Positions 51,060 through 60,418 of a stretch of DNA of 64,000 nt are shown here, one piece after another (within the stretch, counting starts at the first letter, position 1; the number at the start of each line of letters is the position of its first letter). Made by a program: the position numbers and the translations under genes. This DNA is from Tritonibacter multivorans (GTDB lineage Bacteria; Pseudomonadota; Alphaproteobacteria; Rhodobacterales; Rhodobacteraceae). The notes beneath the pieces were generated by a model. That model worked only from the letters and a program-made list of their open reading frames with translations. It was not told the origin of the DNA and did no database searches. The stretch lies in assembly GCF_001458415.1 (NCBI RefSeq), contig NZ_CYSD01000033.1, forward strand, positions 1-64,000. The letters run 5' to 3'.

Positions 51060-52322
51060 TCAGCCCCGCGCAAACGGGTCGCTGCGCGCCGGCAGCAGGG
51101 TGCCACTGCAGTCGCCAAAGCCGACCGAGAACCCCTTGCCCTTGGCTGTGCCCTTCAGCACCAGCCTGTCGCCATCTTCAACAAAGCTGCGCGTCGCGCC
51201 GTCCTCCAGCTCCAGCGGCTCTTTGCCCCCCCAGCTGAGTTCCAAGAGCGAGCCGCGATTGCCTTTCTCCGGGCCAGAGATCGTGCCCGAGCCCAGAAGG
51301 TCGCCCACATTCATCGGACAGCCAGATGTGGCGTGATGGGCCAGCTGCTGGGCCGAAGAATAATACATCTCTTTATAGTTGGTGCGGGCAATTACGCTTT
51401 CAGACCCGCCTTCAGGCGTCAGCCCGACCTCCAGCTCAATATCATAGAGCATCGGCCCGCAGTCCTTCAGATGGTCCAACAGCTCGACCTCGCGCGCAGG
51501 GGTGTCACAGCGGAACGGCTCCAGCGCTGCTTTGGTGACGATCCAGGGGCTGATCGAGGTCGCGGTCGCCTTGGCCTGAAACGGACCCAGCGGCTGGTAT
51601 TCCCAGGCCTGAATGTCGCGCGCGGACCAGTCGTTCAGCAGCACATAGCCAAAGATCGCATCGTCAGCCGCCTGCACGCTCAAGGGCCCATCGGAGGCCA
51701 TGCCAACAATCGCGCCCATCTCCAGTTCAATATCAAACCGCGCCGACGGGGCCCAACGCGGCGCGGCGTCATTCGGCCCCTTCAGCTGCCCCCAAGGGCG
51801 CTGAACATCGGTGCCCGACACCACCACGGACGACGCGCGGCCATTATAGCCAATGGGGATATGCAGCCAGTTCGGCGGCAGCGCGTTCTCGGCGCCCCGG
51901 AACATTGTGCCCACATTGGTGGCATGGTGACGGCCCGCATAGAAATCGGTGTATTCCGAAACCTGAAACGGCATATGCATCTCTGCGTCCGCCTGCGGCA
52001 CAAGAAACAGCTCCACTTTAGCGCGCTCATTGGCCCCGTCTTCCAAAAGCGCCACAAGACGCGCACGCAGGGCGGTCCAGACAGCGGGGCCTTCCTCCAT
52101 CAACGGGTTCCACATCGGCGCGTCAAACAGCGGCTCTTCCCCTAGATCAACCAGACCGGCGGCCTCGGCTGCGGTGACATCCAGGATCATATCCCCGATC
52201 GCCACACCGCAGTGCGGCTCCTCCAGATCCGCGGTCGAGAACACGCCATAGGGCAGGTTGTTCAGCGGAAAGGGATGGGCGGCGGAATTGGCCGATGCCA
52301 CCCAGGATTTCATCAATGACAT
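51060..52322 (-). CDS. fahA: Fumarylacetoacetase
   Basis: A 420-residue hydrolase, the last step of tyrosine degradation (fumarylacetoacetate to fumarate and acetoacetate). It contains the N-terminal SH3-like domain (NNLPYGVFSTADLEEPHCGVAIGD) and the FAH catalytic region (YTDFYAGRHHATNVGTMFRG, DIELEMGAIVG, FGYVLLNDWSARDIQAWEYQPLGPF) with the metal-binding Asp/Glu. The start MSLMKSW at 52322 follows AAGGACAAAG. It precedes maiA by 3 bases. Confidence 0.95.
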   Translation of the reverse strand: MSLMKSWVASANSAAHPFPLNNLPYGVFSTADLEEPHCGVAIGDMILDVTAAEAAGLVDLGEEPLFDAPMWNPLMEEGPAVWTALRARLVALLEDGANERAKVELFLVPQADAEMHMPFQVSEYTDFYAGRHHATNVGTMFRGAENALPPNWLHIPIGYNGRASSVVVSGTDVQRPWGQLKGPNDAAPRWAPSARFDIELEMGAIVGMASDGPLSVQAADDAIFGYVLLNDWSARDIQAWEYQPLGPFQAKATATSISPWIVTKAALEPFRCDTPAREVELLDHLKDCGPMLYDIELEVGLTPEGGSESVIARTNYKEMYYSSAQQLAHHATSGCPMNVGDLLGSGTISGPEKGNRGSLLELSWGGKEPLELEDGATRSFVEDGDRLVLKGTAKGKGFSVGFGDCSGTLLPARSDPFARG

Positions 52323-52386
52323 AGTCTTTGTCCTTTCATGCAGCGCGGCGTAGCGCGCCAACTGCCCCGGCCACACAGGTCCGGGC

Positions 52387-52455
52387 CTTTCATCTTTTTC
52401 CAAATATCCCGGGGGAATTGGCCGCAGGCCAAGGGGGCAGCGCCCCTCCCCAAGG
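52387..52455. repeat. Intergenic repeat with 'GGGATATTT...AAAGATGAA' core (copy 2, inverted)
   Basis: The core lies on the minus strand at 52387-52413, then TTGGCC-GCA-GGCCAA (52418-52432) and GGGGGCAGCGCCCCTCC. It lies between fahA and hmgA, inside the operon. It resembles copy 3 at 57801-57827 more closely than copy 1. Confidence 0.65.
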
Positions 52456-52460
52456 CAGGG

Positions 52461-53816
52461 TCATTTCAACCCCGGCTCCCCATCGAATTTCTTCTCTATA
52501 TCGCTCCAGCAGTCGATATAGTCATCCTGCAAAGGGGCGTCTCGACCCGCGAATTCCGTCAGATGCTGGGGAAAACGGGTCTCGAACATAAACGACATGG
52601 TGTTTTCCAGCTTTTCCGGCCCAAGGTTCGAATTAGACGCGCCTTCAAAGGCCGTCTTATCAGGCCCATGTGGCAGCATCATATTGTGCAGGCTGATGCC
52701 GCCGGGGATGAAACCTTTTGGCTTGGCGTCATACTGGCCGTAGATATTGCCCATCAGCTCGCTCATGATGTTCTTGTGATACCAGGGCGGGCGGAAGGTG
52801 TTTTCCGCCACCATCCAGCGCTCCCGGAACAGGACAAAGTCGATATTGGCCACTCCCGGCACGCCCGACGGCGCGGTCAGCACGGTGAAAATCGACGGGT
52901 CCGGGTGGTCAAACAGCACCGCGCCCACTGGGCAATAGGTGCGCAGATCATATTTGCAGGGGGCGTAGTTGCCGTGCCAGGCCACCACGTCCAGCGGGCT
53001 GTGGCCGATCTGGGTCTCGTGGAACTGACCACACCATTTTATGGTCACGGTCGATGGCACCTCGCGGTCCTCAAAGGCCGCCACCGGCGTTTTGAAATCC
53101 CGCGGATTGGCCATGCAATTTGCGCCAATCGGACCGCGCCCGGGCAGCTCAAACTTCTGGCCGTAGTTTTCGCAGACAAAACCCCGCGCCGGCCCCTCCA
53201 GCACCTCCACCCGGTACAGCAGCCCGCGCGGCAGAATGGCGATCTCTTTCGGTTCCAGATCGATGATCCCCAGTTCCGTGCAGAACCGCAGACGCCCTTC
53301 CTGCGGCACCACCAAAAGTTCAGAGTCGGCCGAGAAGAAATAGCTGTCCACCATACTTTGGTTGACCAGATAGATATGGGTCGCCATGCCCACTTGCGTG
53401 TTCACATCCCCTGCCGTGGTCATGGACCGCATCCCCGTCAGCCAGGTCAGGGGCGCGTCGGTGTGGGGCATTGGGTCCCAGCGATACTGACCCAACGAGG
53501 TCACATCCGCAGGCATATGCGGGGCGCTTTTCCAATAGGGCAGATCGATCCGTTCATATCGGTGCGAATGTTTTACGCTGGGGCGAATACGATAACACCA
53601 GGACCGCTCCGGGCGTTCGGCGGTAAAGGCGGTGCCTGACAGCTGTTCGCCATAAAGGCCATAGTTGCATTTCTGGGGGCTGTTCATCCCCTCCGGCAGG
53701 GCACCGGGCAGGGCCTCGGTTTCAAAGTCATTGCCAAACCCAGGCATGTAGCCCGCATGCGGCCCCGCCTGTGTCGGGGCTTGGATCATCTGATGCGGCG
53801 CGGTGGGGCGATTCAT
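52461..53816 (-). CDS. hmgA: Homogentisate 1,2-dioxygenase
   Basis: A 451-residue Fe(II) dioxygenase that opens the aromatic ring of homogentisate to maleylacetoacetate. Markers are [19 protein letters not shown] at the start, [37 protein letters not shown], and [18 protein letters not shown] with iron-ligand His/Glu, plus [15 protein letters not shown]. It is first in the operon. The start [10 protein letters not shown] at 53816 is preceded by GAGGAGACCTGCG. Its promoter faces the MarR gene across tandem palindromes. Confidence 0.96.
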   Translation of the reverse strand: MNRPTAPHQMIQAPTQAGPHAGYMPGFGNDFETEALPGALPEGMNSPQKCNYGLYGEQLSGTAFTAERPERSWCYRIRPSVKHSHRYERIDLPYWKSAPHMPADVTSLGQYRWDPMPHTDAPLTWLTGMRSMTTAGDVNTQVGMATHIYLVNQSMVDSYFFSADSELLVVPQEGRLRFCTELGIIDLEPKEIAILPRGLLYRVEVLEGPARGFVCENYGQKFELPGRGPIGANCMANPRDFKTPVAAFEDREVPSTVTIKWCGQFHETQIGHSPLDVVAWHGNYAPCKYDLRTYCPVGAVLFDHPDPSIFTVLTAPSGVPGVANIDFVLFRERWMVAENTFRPPWYHKNIMSELMGNIYGQYDAKPKGFIPGGISLHNMMLPHGPDKTAFEGASNSNLGPEKLENTMSFMFETRFPQHLTEFAGRDAPLQDDYIDCWSDIEKKFDGEPGLK

Positions 53817-53857
53817 CGCAGGTCTCCTCTGGCAACGGCGTCCGAGTCCTTGGCTAA

Positions 53858-53897
53858 TAGTTGTTTTTGTAACTAACAATGGTTGATTTTGTAACTA
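53858..53897. promoter_or_regulatory. Tandem MarR-type operator palindromes
   Basis: TAGTT-N8-AACTA (53858-53875) and TGGTT-N8-AACTA (53880-53897) are centred 22 bases apart, two helical turns, between the divergent hmgA and marR genes. The spacers are nearly identical (GTTTTTGT, GATTTTGT). Confidence 0.65.
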
Positions 53898-53918
53898 CTG
53901 GGGTGCCACAATGGTCGC

Positions 53919-54386
53919 ATGACCCAAAATGCCCCCCTCACTCCCGATGTTCACCTCGATCCCGATGCGGACTTCGACGTGCAGGACTTCCTGCCCTTTC
54001 TACTCAGCCGCGCCGCAGAATTGTCCAGCCTCGATTTCCAGACGCTCTATAAGGGGCGCTACGGCATGCTGCGCGCGGAATGGCGGGTGATGTTCCATCT
54101 TGGCGTGTACGGCACGCTGACCGCAAAAGAGATCGGCAAACGCGCCAGCCTGCATAAAACCAAAGTCTCGCGCGCGGTGGCCAAACTGGCCGAGCGCCGC
54201 TGGATCACCCGGGCCCGCGATGAGCAGGACAGACGCGCGGAACATCTGGAGCTCACCACGGCGGGCCAGAAGGTCTATGAGGATCTCAAGGCTCATGCGG
54301 CAGCCCATGACCGCAAACTGGCGGCAAACTTCGAGAAAAAGGAAATAGAGCTGCTGCGTCGCATGCTGCGCCAGTTGGCAAGCTAA
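53919..54386 (+). CDS. hmgR: MarR-family regulator of the homogentisate operon
   Basis: A 155-residue winged-helix repressor. The DNA-binding part is clear (WRVMFHLGVYGTLTAKEIGKRASLHKTKVSRAVAKLAERRWITRARDEQDRRAEHLELTTAGQKV). Divergence from hmgA with palindromes between fits repression of hmg genes relieved by homogentisate. The DUF-free acidic N-terminus (20 residues) is unusual but common in relatives. The symbol rests on context. Confidence 0.85.
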   Translation: MTQNAPLTPDVHLDPDADFDVQDFLPFLLSRAAELSSLDFQTLYKGRYGMLRAEWRVMFHLGVYGTLTAKEIGKRASLHKTKVSRAVAKLAERRWITRARDEQDRRAEHLELTTAGQKVYEDLKAHAAAHDRKLAANFEKKEIELLRRMLRQLAS

Positions 54387-54423
54387 GGCAGAGTACCTAG
54401 ATTTACCGGAACCTTTTGACTGG

Positions 54424-55692
54424 ATGCTCCAAATGAACGACCTCTTGCCCCTGTCCCATGCGTCCGCGCTCAAAACCTGGTTGATCGATCAGGGGCTCAA
54501 AGGCACCGACCGCACGGATATGCTGCGCGAGTTTTGCGAACGTCTGGTCAATGCGGGCATTCCATTGCTTCGGATGCAGCTGGGGCAGCGGGCCTTTCAC
54601 CCGGAATTTGGTGGCATTGGCTTTACCTGGACCCGCGCGGATGGGCTGCGTCACGAGTATTTCGAGAACCCCGAACGCACCATCGACGAATGGCGTGACA
54701 GCCCGTTCTACCATCTGATCAACAACGCCAAGGTGGACATGGCCGAGGATCTGCTGGCGCCAAAGGGGCGGGATTATCCCATTTTTGAAGAGCTGCGCGC
54801 CATGGGCGGCACCGGCTATTTTGCCAATTGGCAGCCTGTTGGACCGCTCAGCCGCGAAGAATGTGAGCCGGAAAACTTTAACTCTGAAGGTGTTGTGGCG
54901 TCTTGGACCTGTGATGGCGGCGACGGCATGCGTGCGGAGTATCAGGATCTGATCCGCGCCTGTTTTGAGACCCTTGTCGTGGTTCTGTCGACCTCAGGGA
55001 ACCGTCAGATGGGCAGTGATCTTCTGAAGGTCTATCTGGGGCGGGACGCGGGCGAACGCGTGCTGTCCGGAGAGATCCGCCGCGGCTCTACGCAGGACAT
55101 CGATGCGGTTGTGTTTCTCTTTGATCTCAATGGCTTTACTGCCCTGTCCGAACGCCTGCCGGGATGCGAGGTGGTGGAGATGCTCAACAGCTATCTCGAT
55201 CATGTCATCGAAGTGGTGCAGGGACATGGCGGGAATATCCTCAAATTTCTCGGGGATGGTGTGCTTGCAATGTTCAACCTGGGCACGCTCGAGGCCGATG
55301 CCCGCGCGGCGCTCGATGCCGCTGCCGCCCTACAGGCGCGATTGTCGCAGGTGAATGATCAGCGCCAGACCAAAGGTCTGCCCCATGCGGGCTATCGGGT
55401 TACACTCCATGCCGGAGAGATCCTGTATGGGAATATTGGCGCAGAGAACCGCTTGGACTTCACTGTGATCGGCCCGACGGTGAATCTCACAGCTCGCATG
55501 TCCGATTTGCACCGGGCGGTGGACCGCGAGGTGTTGCTGTCCGAGGAAGTGCGCCGCGCTGCGGGGGAGGTCTCGCATGATCTTGTGTCGGTTGGCCGCT
55601 ACATGCTGCGCGGGGTGGCTGCGCCAATAGAGATGTTCACCATTTATCTCGCCGCAGAGGCACCCGCTGCCCCTTTGCCAACCATGTCGTAA
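54424..55692 (+). CDS. Class III adenylate/guanylate cyclase with N-terminal sensor-like region
   Basis: A 422-residue soluble protein. Residues 1 to about 200 form an uncharacterised region (LPLSHASALKTWLIDQGLKGTDRTDMLREFCERLVNAGIPLLRMQLG... WQPVGPLSREE). The cyclase domain is at about 235-400: VVFLFDLNGFTALSERL (first metal Asp), ILKFLGDGVLAMFN (second), and ENRLDFTVIGPTVNLTARM (Asp/Asn/Arg). It closely resembles rhizobial adenylate cyclases with a 'Cya' N-terminal cap. It has no membrane segments. The start may be 54424 or 54433; neither has a good ribosome site. Confidence 0.88.
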   Translation: MLQMNDLLPLSHASALKTWLIDQGLKGTDRTDMLREFCERLVNAGIPLLRMQLGQRAFHPEFGGIGFTWTRADGLRHEYFENPERTIDEWRDSPFYHLINNAKVDMAEDLLAPKGRDYPIFEELRAMGGTGYFANWQPVGPLSREECEPENFNSEGVVASWTCDGGDGMRAEYQDLIRACFETLVVVLSTSGNRQMGSDLLKVYLGRDAGERVLSGEIRRGSTQDIDAVVFLFDLNGFTALSERLPGCEVVEMLNSYLDHVIEVVQGHGGNILKFLGDGVLAMFNLGTLEADARAALDAAAALQARLSQVNDQRQTKGLPHAGYRVTLHAGEILYGNIGAENRLDFTVIGPTVNLTARMSDLHRAVDREVLLSEEVRRAAGEVSHDLVSVGRYMLRGVAAPIEMFTIYLAAEAPAAPLPTMS

Positions 55693-55814
55693 TTATTCAG
55701 CGGTTGCGCCCAGCCACAGCGGGGCCCTCCCGCCCCGTTCGGGTGAGGCACAGCCTCCCCACACACGCGTTGGGCCGGGCAGGCCGCGGCTGCCTTTGCT
55801 CCGCGAGCGCGGCC

Positions 55815-56624
55815 CTAGATGTCGATATCGACGCCCGGCAGTTCCAGCGTTTTCATCATATCGCGCAGTTCCTGACGGGCGGCGATATTGGAAATATTGA
55901 GCTGCTTGACGCCCACGTCCTTCAGGTCCAGCAGGGTCAGCCCCCGTGGGAACAGTTCGCGGAAGATCACGCGTTCGGAGAACCCGGGCGAAACCCGGAA
56001 GCCAATGCGCTTGGACAGCATTGAGATGGCGCGTTCCATCTTTTCTTTGTTGACCATGCGCTGGGTGCCGACGCGGTTGCGGATGACAATCCAGTCGATT
56101 GGCGGCAGCCCGGCTTGCGCGCGCAGCTGGCGGGCATTCCAGACCATTTCAGAGTAGACCGACGGGCCTTTGATGGCTTCCCCCTTGTCGTCCGTATGCG
56201 CCAGCAGATCAAAGTCGACAAAGCTGTCGTTCAGCGGTGTGATCAGCGTATCGGCCAGCGAATGCGCCACCTGAGACAGGCGCGTGTGTGATCCGGGGCA
56301 GTCGATCAGGATGAAATCATACTTCGGCTCAAGTTCGGAAATCGCCGCAGACAGCCGCAGGTCATAAATGTTTTCGCCGGGCTGCAAAGAGTTCGGGTCG
56401 ATTTCGGGCAGATCATAGAGCGACACCATCGGCAGCTCGAGATTGGAGTTGGCCATGAAATTCAGCCGGTTCTCCAGATAGCGCCCCAAGGATCGCTGGC
56501 GCAGGTCCAGATCCAGACCTGCGATCTTGTGGCCCAAGCGGGCCAAGGTGGTTGCGACGTGCATCGACACGGTCGATTTGCCCGCGCCGCCCTTTTCATT
56601 GCCGACGACAATAATATGCGCCAT
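55815..56624 (-). CDS. mipZ: Division-plane positioning ATPase MipZ
   Basis: A 269-residue ParA-like ATPase with a deviant Walker A motif (NEKGGAGKSTVSMHVATTLARLGHKIAGLDLDLRQRSLGRYLENR) and Walker B FILIDCPGSHTRLS. In Caulobacter MipZ forms a gradient from the poles via ParB and blocks FtsZ assembly, so that division occurs at mid-cell. The presence of mipZ is a hallmark of this class, which mostly lacks Min proteins. It is downstream of rpmE on the same strand, about 220 bases away. Confidence 0.95.
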   Translation of the reverse strand: MAHIIVVGNEKGGAGKSTVSMHVATTLARLGHKIAGLDLDLRQRSLGRYLENRLNFMANSNLELPMVSLYDLPEIDPNSLQPGENIYDLRLSAAISELEPKYDFILIDCPGSHTRLSQVAHSLADTLITPLNDSFVDFDLLAHTDDKGEAIKGPSVYSEMVWNARQLRAQAGLPPIDWIVIRNRVGTQRMVNKEKMERAISMLSKRIGFRVSPGFSERVIFRELFPRGLTLLDLKDVGVKQLNISNIAARQELRDMMKTLELPGVDIDI

Positions 56625-56789
56625 CTATCGGTCCCTCTGCGTGCTGCAGACCCTGTTGTGAGCCTGTCTTTTGCCTCGACTATAGAGAGGGGGCTTTTCA
56701 ATGGGAAGCGTGGAGAGGGCCTGAATTAGAGCCTATTTCTGCAGTGCAAATTCCTGCGGCAGCGCGCGGGGGCTGTTCAGCGCCCGCAA

Positions 56790-56823
56790 ACGAAAACGCC
56801 GCCCCAGAGGGACGGCGTTTCGT
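56790..56823 (-). terminator. Terminator of rpmE
   Basis: AAACGCCG (56794-56801) pairs with CGGCGTTT (56813-56820), shortly after the rpmE stop on the minus strand. Confidence 0.7.
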
Positions 56824-56843
56824 GTTCAAAACACAAGCTGGGA

Positions 56844-57065
56844 TTAGAAGCCCAGACCTTCGTATTTCGCTTTGAACTTGGACACGCGGCCACCGGCGTC
56901 CATCAGACGGGTGGAGCCACCGGTCCACGCGGGGTGCGCGGAGGGGTCGATGTCCAGTGCCAGCTGATCGCCTTCTTTGCCCCAGGTGGAGCGCATTTTG
57001 ACAATGGTGCCATCGGTCATTTTGACGTCGATGAAGTGGTAGTCGGGATGAGTATCGGCTTTCAT
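56844..57065 (-). CDS. rpmE: 50S ribosomal protein L31
   Basis: A 73-residue protein, [28 protein letters not shown]... [10 protein letters not shown]. It lacks the CxxC zinc motif, so it is the zinc-free type. It follows rplS 11 bases later, so both are probably co-transcribed. Confidence 0.96.
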   Translation of the reverse strand: MKADTHPDYHFIDVKMTDGTIVKMRSTWGKEGDQLALDIDPSAHPAWTGGSTRLMDAGGRVSKFKAKYEGLGF

Positions 57066-57076
57066 AGAACCACTCC

Positions 57077-57448
57077 TTACGCTTTGGCTTTGTAGTTGCT
57101 GTCTTCTGCGATACGCGCGGATTTACCACGGCGGGAACGCAGATAGTAGAGTTTGGCGCGACGGACGCGGCCACGGCGAACAACTTCGATGCTCTCGATG
57201 TTGGTGGAGAACAGCGGGAACACACGCTCCACGCCTTCGCCGAAGGAAATCTTGCGGACGGTGAAGGAACCAGAGATGCCGTTGCCGTTCTTGCGGGAGA
57301 TGCAGACACCTTCGTAGTTCTGCACGCGGGAACGGGAGCCTTCGGTCACTTTGTAGCCGACGCGGATGGTGTCACCGGCTTTGAAGTCGGGGATGTCTTT
57401 CCCCAGCGCAGCAATCTGCTCCGCTTCGAGTTGTGCGATCAGATCCAT
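57077..57448 (-). CDS. rplS: 50S ribosomal protein L19
   Basis: A 123-residue protein, [34 protein letters not shown]... [16 protein letters not shown], located at the 30S-50S interface. It is full length. It lies downstream of trmD (394-base gap) and upstream of rpmE. Confidence 0.97.
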   Translation of the reverse strand: MDLIAQLEAEQIAALGKDIPDFKAGDTIRVGYKVTEGSRSRVQNYEGVCISRKNGNGISGSFTVRKISFGEGVERVFPLFSTNIESIEVVRRGRVRRAKLYYLRSRRGKSARIAEDSNYKAKA

Positions 57449-57842
57449 GATCGTCTCCTATGGTTGCTCGTGGTTTTTCCACGAAGTTTGCGAAACATCC
57501 CAGAGCTCCTGGTCCTCATCGGGTCCGCGGATCTGAAGGTCAGACTGCGCCCGCCGGAGATGGCTGTTTTTCCTTTTATTTCCCTTTGGTTCTGTCCCCT
57601 GATCCGATGAGAAAACCGGGGGGTGCGGACAGGCCAAAGTCCCGGCGACTCGCAAAGAGTTGCCCGGATGGACGGTCTTTAGTTGGAATGCGCCTGTAAA
57701 TCAAGGCCGTTTCGTCGCGAAACGCGTTGCGTGACGGGCGTACGCCGGGGCCGCAACGGGGGCAGGCGGGGCAGCGGTGGAGCGGGGCGCTGCCCCGCAC
57801 CCCGGGATATTTGAGAAAAGATGAAAGAGCAGCGCCTACGCC
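57449..57842. other. trmD-rplS intergenic region with a repeat
   Basis: This 394-base gap within the translation cluster holds copy 3 of the intergenic repeat (57768-57827). The rest is rplS leader DNA with no supported gene. A pyrimidine-rich patch (57550-57600) may contain an rplS promoter. Confidence 0.5.
57768..57827. repeat. Intergenic repeat (copy 3)
   Basis: GGGGCAGCG (57768-57776) pairs with CGCTGCCCC (57788-57796), followed by the 'CCCGGGATATTT...AAAAGATGAAAG' core at 57801-57827. The core differs from copy 2 by about two bases. Confidence 0.65.
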
Positions 57843-58658
57843 TTAGGTTTCGTCTTGGTCCTCGCGCTGCTGATAGGCGTCCCAGAGGTCGGGGCGGCGT
57901 TTGGCGGTGATCTCTTCGCTCATCTGCTGGCGCCATTTTTCCACGTTGCCGTGGTGGCCGGACATGAGCACATCGGGGATCTTGCGCCCTTTCCATTCGG
58001 CGGGCCGGGTGTATTGCGGGTGTTCCAGCAGGCCGGAGGAGAAGCTTTCTTCCTCGGTCGAGGCCTGATTGCCCAGGACGCCGGGGATCAGGCGCACGGT
58101 GGCGTCAATCAGGGCTTGGGCCGCCAGTTCGCCGCCGGTCATGACAAAATCACCCAGCGAGACCTCTTGGATATTGTAGTGTTCCAGCACCCGTTCATCG
58201 ACGCCTTCGAACCGACCGCACAGGAGGGTCATGCCGTCGCAGCGCGCCAAATTCTGCATCATCTTCTGGTCCATGCGGCGTCCGCGGGGGCTCAGGTAGA
58301 TCAGCGGCCAGTTGCCACGGGTGTCGGCTTGGGCTGTTTCAATTGCGTCGCCCAGCACATCCGCACGCAGCACCATGCCCGCGCCACCGCCTGCGGGGGT
58401 GTCGTCGACGTTCTTGTGCTTGCCAATGCCAAAGGGGCGCAGGTCGATGGTCTCGAGCTGCCAGAGGCCCTGTTGCAGCGCCTTGCCGGTGAGGCTTTCG
58501 CCGAGAACGCCAGGAAAGGCGCCGGGGAACAGGGTCAGGATCTTGGCCTTCCAGACACCGGCGAGGTCGGGGGTATCCGTCATCAGTTCGCGCGGTTTCA
58601 GGGTGGCGCCAATCGACAGGCGGCCGTGGGACTTGTGAGATTTGGTTGGCTTGCTCAT
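57843..58658 (-). CDS. trmD: tRNA (guanine-N1)-methyltransferase
   Basis: A 271-residue SPOUT methyltransferase that makes m1G37 in tRNAs, using S-adenosylmethionine. Markers are AKILTLFPGAFPGVLGESLTGKAL, GGGAGMVLRADVL, LLCGRFEGVDERVLEHYN and EEVSLGDFVMTGGELAAQ-like (EVSLGDFVMTGGEL). The N-terminal extension SHGRLSIGATLKPREL is also seen in relatives, so the longer start at 58658 was kept; 58583 is possible. Its upstream neighbour on the minus strand is rimM, with an opposing gene between. Confidence 0.95.
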   Translation of the reverse strand: MSKPTKSHKSHGRLSIGATLKPRELMTDTPDLAGVWKAKILTLFPGAFPGVLGESLTGKALQQGLWQLETIDLRPFGIGKHKNVDDTPAGGGAGMVLRADVLGDAIETAQADTRGNWPLIYLSPRGRRMDQKMMQNLARCDGMTLLCGRFEGVDERVLEHYNIQEVSLGDFVMTGGELAAQALIDATVRLIPGVLGNQASTEEESFSSGLLEHPQYTRPAEWKGRKIPDVLMSGHHGNVEKWRQQMSEEITAKRRPDLWDAYQQREDQDET

Positions 58659-58708
58659 GGGATGCTGTTTAATTCAATCGCGGCAGGGTGCAACAGAAAG
58701 AATATGGG

Positions 58709-59734
58709 ATGAGCCAGGACGAACAGTCGGCAGATGCGGTGCAGCTGCGTACGCAGGCGCTGTGGCCGCAGATTGCCGCAGATCTGGGCCTGTCCGGGGA
58801 CGGCGCAGGCTTTCAGCGGCTGCGGGTCAACCGGCGGATGGCGGCTCGGCGCTGCGCGATGGTGGTGCGGGACACAGGCGGCGGGGCCTATGTGCTGCGG
58901 GCGGATTTTGGTGCAGGCGGCGAGGCTGCGTTTCAGAAAGTTCTGGCCCGCCACATCGCAGCAGAAGAAGGTTTGCGGGATGTTCCGGGCGTTCGAGTGC
59001 CCAAAGTGCTGTGGCGGGACCCTGAGCAGAAGATCATTCTGTTGGAATTTGTGCCCGGCGATACGCTGTTTCGGGAAATGACGGCGGCGGACTTGGGGAT
59101 GGTGTCGCGGGGGGAGGTTCTGGAACAGGCCGGGCGCGCCATTGCCGCCCTGCACCGCTGTTCACAGGTAGGGGCGCGCAAATTCTGGCCGAAGGCGCAT
59201 CTGGAGCGGGTGTCGCAGGTGGCGCAAGAGGTGCGTGGGGGCCTGCGTGAGGTGCACCGGCCCAAGCGGTTTCTGGGTCTTTGTGCGCATCTGCATAAGG
59301 CCGGGCGCGCGGCCCGTGGGCATCCCTTTGAGGGCGCGCTGGAACATGGCGATTTGCATATGCGCAATGTGCTGCTGTCGGGTGAGGATCTGTGGTTCAT
59401 TGATTTTGCCAACCACAGTGGCATCTATCCGCAGCGTGACATCGCAAATTTCTGGTTGGCCAATGGCATGTTCCATCTGATCGCACCGGAAGATGACGGC
59501 GAGGTGGCGGCGGGCTTTTGCATGGTGGCGCAAGCCGATTGGGCGGCTTTTGAACGCGGCTATGGCGCCGGGCTCAGCGATGATCCGGTGGTGCGGTTTT
59601 TCTTTGCACTGCGGGTGTTTGACGCCTGGCTCAAGCAGGGGCACCAGCGCGATGGGCTGACGGCTGAGCAGGTCAGGCGCCGGACCGAACGGCTGGAGCG
59701 GGTGCTGAGCAGCTTGCAGGCCAGTGTGGCTTAG
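58709..59734 (+). CDS. Aminoglycoside phosphotransferase-like (APH) kinase-fold protein
   Basis: A 341-residue protein with the APH kinase fold. The catalytic loop is [11 protein letters not shown] near residue 215, and the Mg-binding Asp is in [10 protein letters not shown]. The N-terminal lobe has [18 protein letters not shown]. The substrate is unknown; similar single genes are rarely true antibiotic-resistance enzymes. It lies on the opposite strand inside the rimM-trmD interval, overlapping the rimM stop by 4 bases (59731-59734). ATG at 58709 was favoured over 58688. Confidence 0.85.
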   Translation: MSQDEQSADAVQLRTQALWPQIAADLGLSGDGAGFQRLRVNRRMAARRCAMVVRDTGGGAYVLRADFGAGGEAAFQKVLARHIAAEEGLRDVPGVRVPKVLWRDPEQKIILLEFVPGDTLFREMTAADLGMVSRGEVLEQAGRAIAALHRCSQVGARKFWPKAHLERVSQVAQEVRGGLREVHRPKRFLGLCAHLHKAGRAARGHPFEGALEHGDLHMRNVLLSGEDLWFIDFANHSGIYPQRDIANFWLANGMFHLIAPEDDGEVAAGFCMVAQADWAAFERGYGAGLSDDPVVRFFFALRVFDAWLKQGHQRDGLTAEQVRRRTERLERVLSSLQASVA

Positions 59735-60234
59735 AACAGCCCTTCGGGCGGGTCGGCGACAATGCGGCCCTGTGCCAGATCCACAGTTGGCACCGCATCC
59801 AGTGTAAACGGCAGCAGAACGGTGGTTTTCAACCCCGGCCCCTGGATTTCCAGCAGGTCTGCGGCGCCGTGGTTCTGCACCGATTTCACCGTGCCCAGGT
59901 GCGCCCCGCCGGTGTCAAACACCGCAAGGCCAATCAGGTCGGCGTGGTAAAATTCGTCATCGGGCAGTTTCGGCAGACGGTCGCGCGGCGCAAACAGGCG
60001 CAGGCCTTTCAGCGCGTCGGCCTCTTCCTTGGTCTCCACCCCGGTCAGGCGTGCCGCATAGCCGCCTTTGATGGCGCGGGTCAGGATGACGGAATAGCTG
60101 CCGTTGCCCTGCTCATCGGTGAGGGGGCAGTAGGCCTCGATCTCTTCCGGCATGGCGCAGAAGCTTTTGAGGCGGACCTCGCCGCGAACCCCGAAAGAGC
60201 CCGCAAGCGCGCCAACGCAGATCAGATCATCCAT
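59731..60234 (-). CDS. rimM: Ribosome maturation factor RimM
   Basis: A 167-residue 16S rRNA processing factor that binds S19 and matures the 30S head. It has the N-terminal RimM barrel ([30 protein letters not shown]) and the PRC-type C-terminal domain ([38 protein letters not shown]). The start at 60234 is fixed by family length and by overlap with the preceding small ORF (ATGGATGA). Confidence 0.96.
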   Translation of the reverse strand: MDDLICVGALAGSFGVRGEVRLKSFCAMPEEIEAYCPLTDEQGNGSYSVILTRAIKGGYAARLTGVETKEEADALKGLRLFAPRDRLPKLPDDEFYHADLIGLAVFDTGGAHLGTVKSVQNHGAADLLEIQGPGLKTTVLLPFTLDAVPTVDLAQGRIVADPPEGLF

Positions 60235-60397
60235 TAAACTCTCCAGTGACGGGGCTGGCGCAGACGCGGGCCCCTGTGGTCGTGCGGGTCCATTCGCCGC
60301 CTGCCAGATCGCAGCGCTCGCGTGCGCCTGCACGTTCAAAAAGAACACCGGCGCCAAAGGCGACAGCCGTGAATATGATAAGGCGAATTAGTCCCAT
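60227..60397 (-). CDS. 56-residue small membrane protein overlapping rimM
   Basis: Minus-strand ATG at 60397 gives [20 protein letters not shown], then [20 protein letters not shown] and [16 protein letters not shown], stopping at 60227. It is a single hydrophobic N-terminal helix plus a short polar tail with two Cys. TTAGGGGAC precedes the start. Its stop overlaps the rimM start region by 8 bases, so coupled translation is likely. The composition is consistent with a real, secreted or membrane-anchored small protein. No family recognised. Confidence 0.6.
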   Translation of the reverse strand: MGLIRLIIFTAVAFGAGVLFERAGARERCDLAGGEWTRTTTGARVCASPVTGEFNG

Positions 60398-60418
60398 GTC
60401 CCCTAACTGCCGGGGAAC

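Noticed and set aside
58709-59734. APH-like gene as an acquired antibiotic-resistance determinant
   Set aside because: Base composition matches its neighbours, no mobile element is nearby, and the sequence is not close to known resistance APHs by motif inspection.
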